The notes under the pieces were generated by a model. It saw only the letters and a list, made by a program, of their open reading frames with translations. It did no database searches and was not told where the DNA came from. Positions 4,779 through 5,269 of a stretch of 5,269 nucleotides of DNA are shown here, one piece after another (position 1 is the stretch's first letter; every line of letters starts with the position of its first letter). The stretch is taken from positions 1-5,269 of the forward strand of contig WQVW01000130.1 of assembly GCA_009785655.1 (NCBI GenBank). Reading direction: 5' to 3'. This DNA comes from Oscillospiraceae bacterium. GTDB lineage: Bacteria > Bacillota > Clostridia > Oscillospirales > Oscillospiraceae. The position numbers were made by a program, and so were the translations under genes.

Positions 4779-5269
4779 ATGACTCGCGATTATCAGGTCG
4801 AAACGGAAAAACGTGCTGACTTCATCCGCCGTGTGCTGAACGACTCCGGTGCTTCCGGAATCGTATTCGGCAACAGCGGGGGGAAGGATGCGGCGCTTGT
4901 CGGGATACTCTGCAAGCTTGCGTGTGACGATACAGTGGGGATCATCATGCCGTGCGGTTCCAACAGGAATTACGGAGAGGACAAGGCAGATGCGCTGAGC
5001 GTTGCGGAGCAGTTCGGGATTGAGACGAGAATTATCGACCTGGGCAAGGTCTTTGCGGAGATGAAAGCCGCCGTCGGCGCGTCGGCAACGCTCAACGATG
5101 CGGCGGTGACGAATATTGCCCCAAGGCTTAGGATGACAGCGTTATATTCCGTGGCCGCGAGTGAGAACAGACTCGTTGCCGGAACAGGGAACAGAAGCGA
5201 GCGGCACATGGGCTACTTCACAAAATGGGGAGACGGCGCGTTTGACTTCAATCCGATAGCTGACCTCAC
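4779..5269 (+). CDS. nadE: NAD(+) synthase NadE, ammonia-dependent type, 3' end cut off by window
   Basis: Catalyses the last step of NAD synthesis: nicotinate adenine dinucleotide is adenylated with ATP and amidated to NAD+. 163 residues are visible; stand-alone NadE proteins are about 245-275, so roughly the last third is outside the window. Motifs: the PP-loop SGGKDA at 33-38 (usually SGGxDS), MPCGSNRN (57-64), NIAPRLRM (112-119, the NxxxRxRM helix), GTGNRSE (135-141) and GYFTKWGDG (145-153). The protein begins almost directly with the synthetase domain and has no N-terminal nitrilase-type glutaminase domain, so free ammonia is the expected nitrogen donor. ATG at 4779 follows AAAGGGAGA with 6 nt between GGGAG and the start. 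The 19-nt gap after nagB, with no terminator in it, argues for an operon. The alanine ending the PP-loop is a minor oddity. Family assignment is firm. Confidence 0.95.
   Translation, partial: MTRDYQVETEKRADFIRRVLNDSGASGIVFGNSGGKDAALVGILCKLACDDTVGIIMPCGSNRNYGEDKADALSVAEQFGIETRIIDLGKVFAEMKAAVGASATLNDAAVTNIAPRLRMTALYSVAASENRLVAGTGNRSERHMGYFTKWGDGAFDFNPIADL

Noticed and set aside
4970..5209. A 79-codon minus-strand frame
   Set aside because: It is antisense to nadE, whose frame carries the conserved NxxxRxRM and GTGNRSE motifs.

Overview
The window looks like chromosomal DNA of a Gram-positive, low-to-mid GC bacterium, most likely of class Clostridia. The protein flavours (clostridial-type MATE transporter, 234-residue Bacillus-like NagB, stand-alone NadE, small bactofilin), the strong Shine-Dalgarno sequences and the use of TTG and GTG starts support this. 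No species can be named from the sequence. No tRNA, rRNA, CRISPR array, insertion sequence or phage gene was seen.

Layout: the left three quarters is transcribed leftwards (minus strand). Reading in that direction, an M23 (LytM-type) membrane-anchored peptidase gene is followed 25 nt later by a bactofilin gene. A 158-nt gap holds a strong hairpin and a candidate promoter. A MATE transporter gene with a TTG start comes next, then rsmA (16S rRNA dimethyladenosine transferase), which starts 2 nt after the MATE stop and runs off the left edge with only its C-terminal tail missing. The right quarter is transcribed rightwards: nagB (glucosamine-6-phosphate deaminase), then 19 nt later nadE (NAD synthase), which runs off the right edge. 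The two blocks diverge from an AT-rich region of about 300 bp that holds candidate promoters for both directions and two inverted repeats.

How the genes fit together: the peptidase and bactofilin form a recognisable cell-shape/peptidoglycan-remodelling module. MATE and rsmA look translationally linked but functionally unrelated. nagB and nadE form an unusual pair in which the first enzyme releases ammonia and the second, lacking a glutaminase domain here, should consume it. A functional link is speculation.

Most of the window is ordinary housekeeping and accessory metabolism, and I see no clear undescribed system. The points most worth checking are a two-residue gap in NagB that appears to remove the conserved substrate-phosphate lysine, the loss of the conserved TM1 aspartate in the MATE protein, the nagB-nadE pairing, and the palindromic structures in the two intergenic regions.
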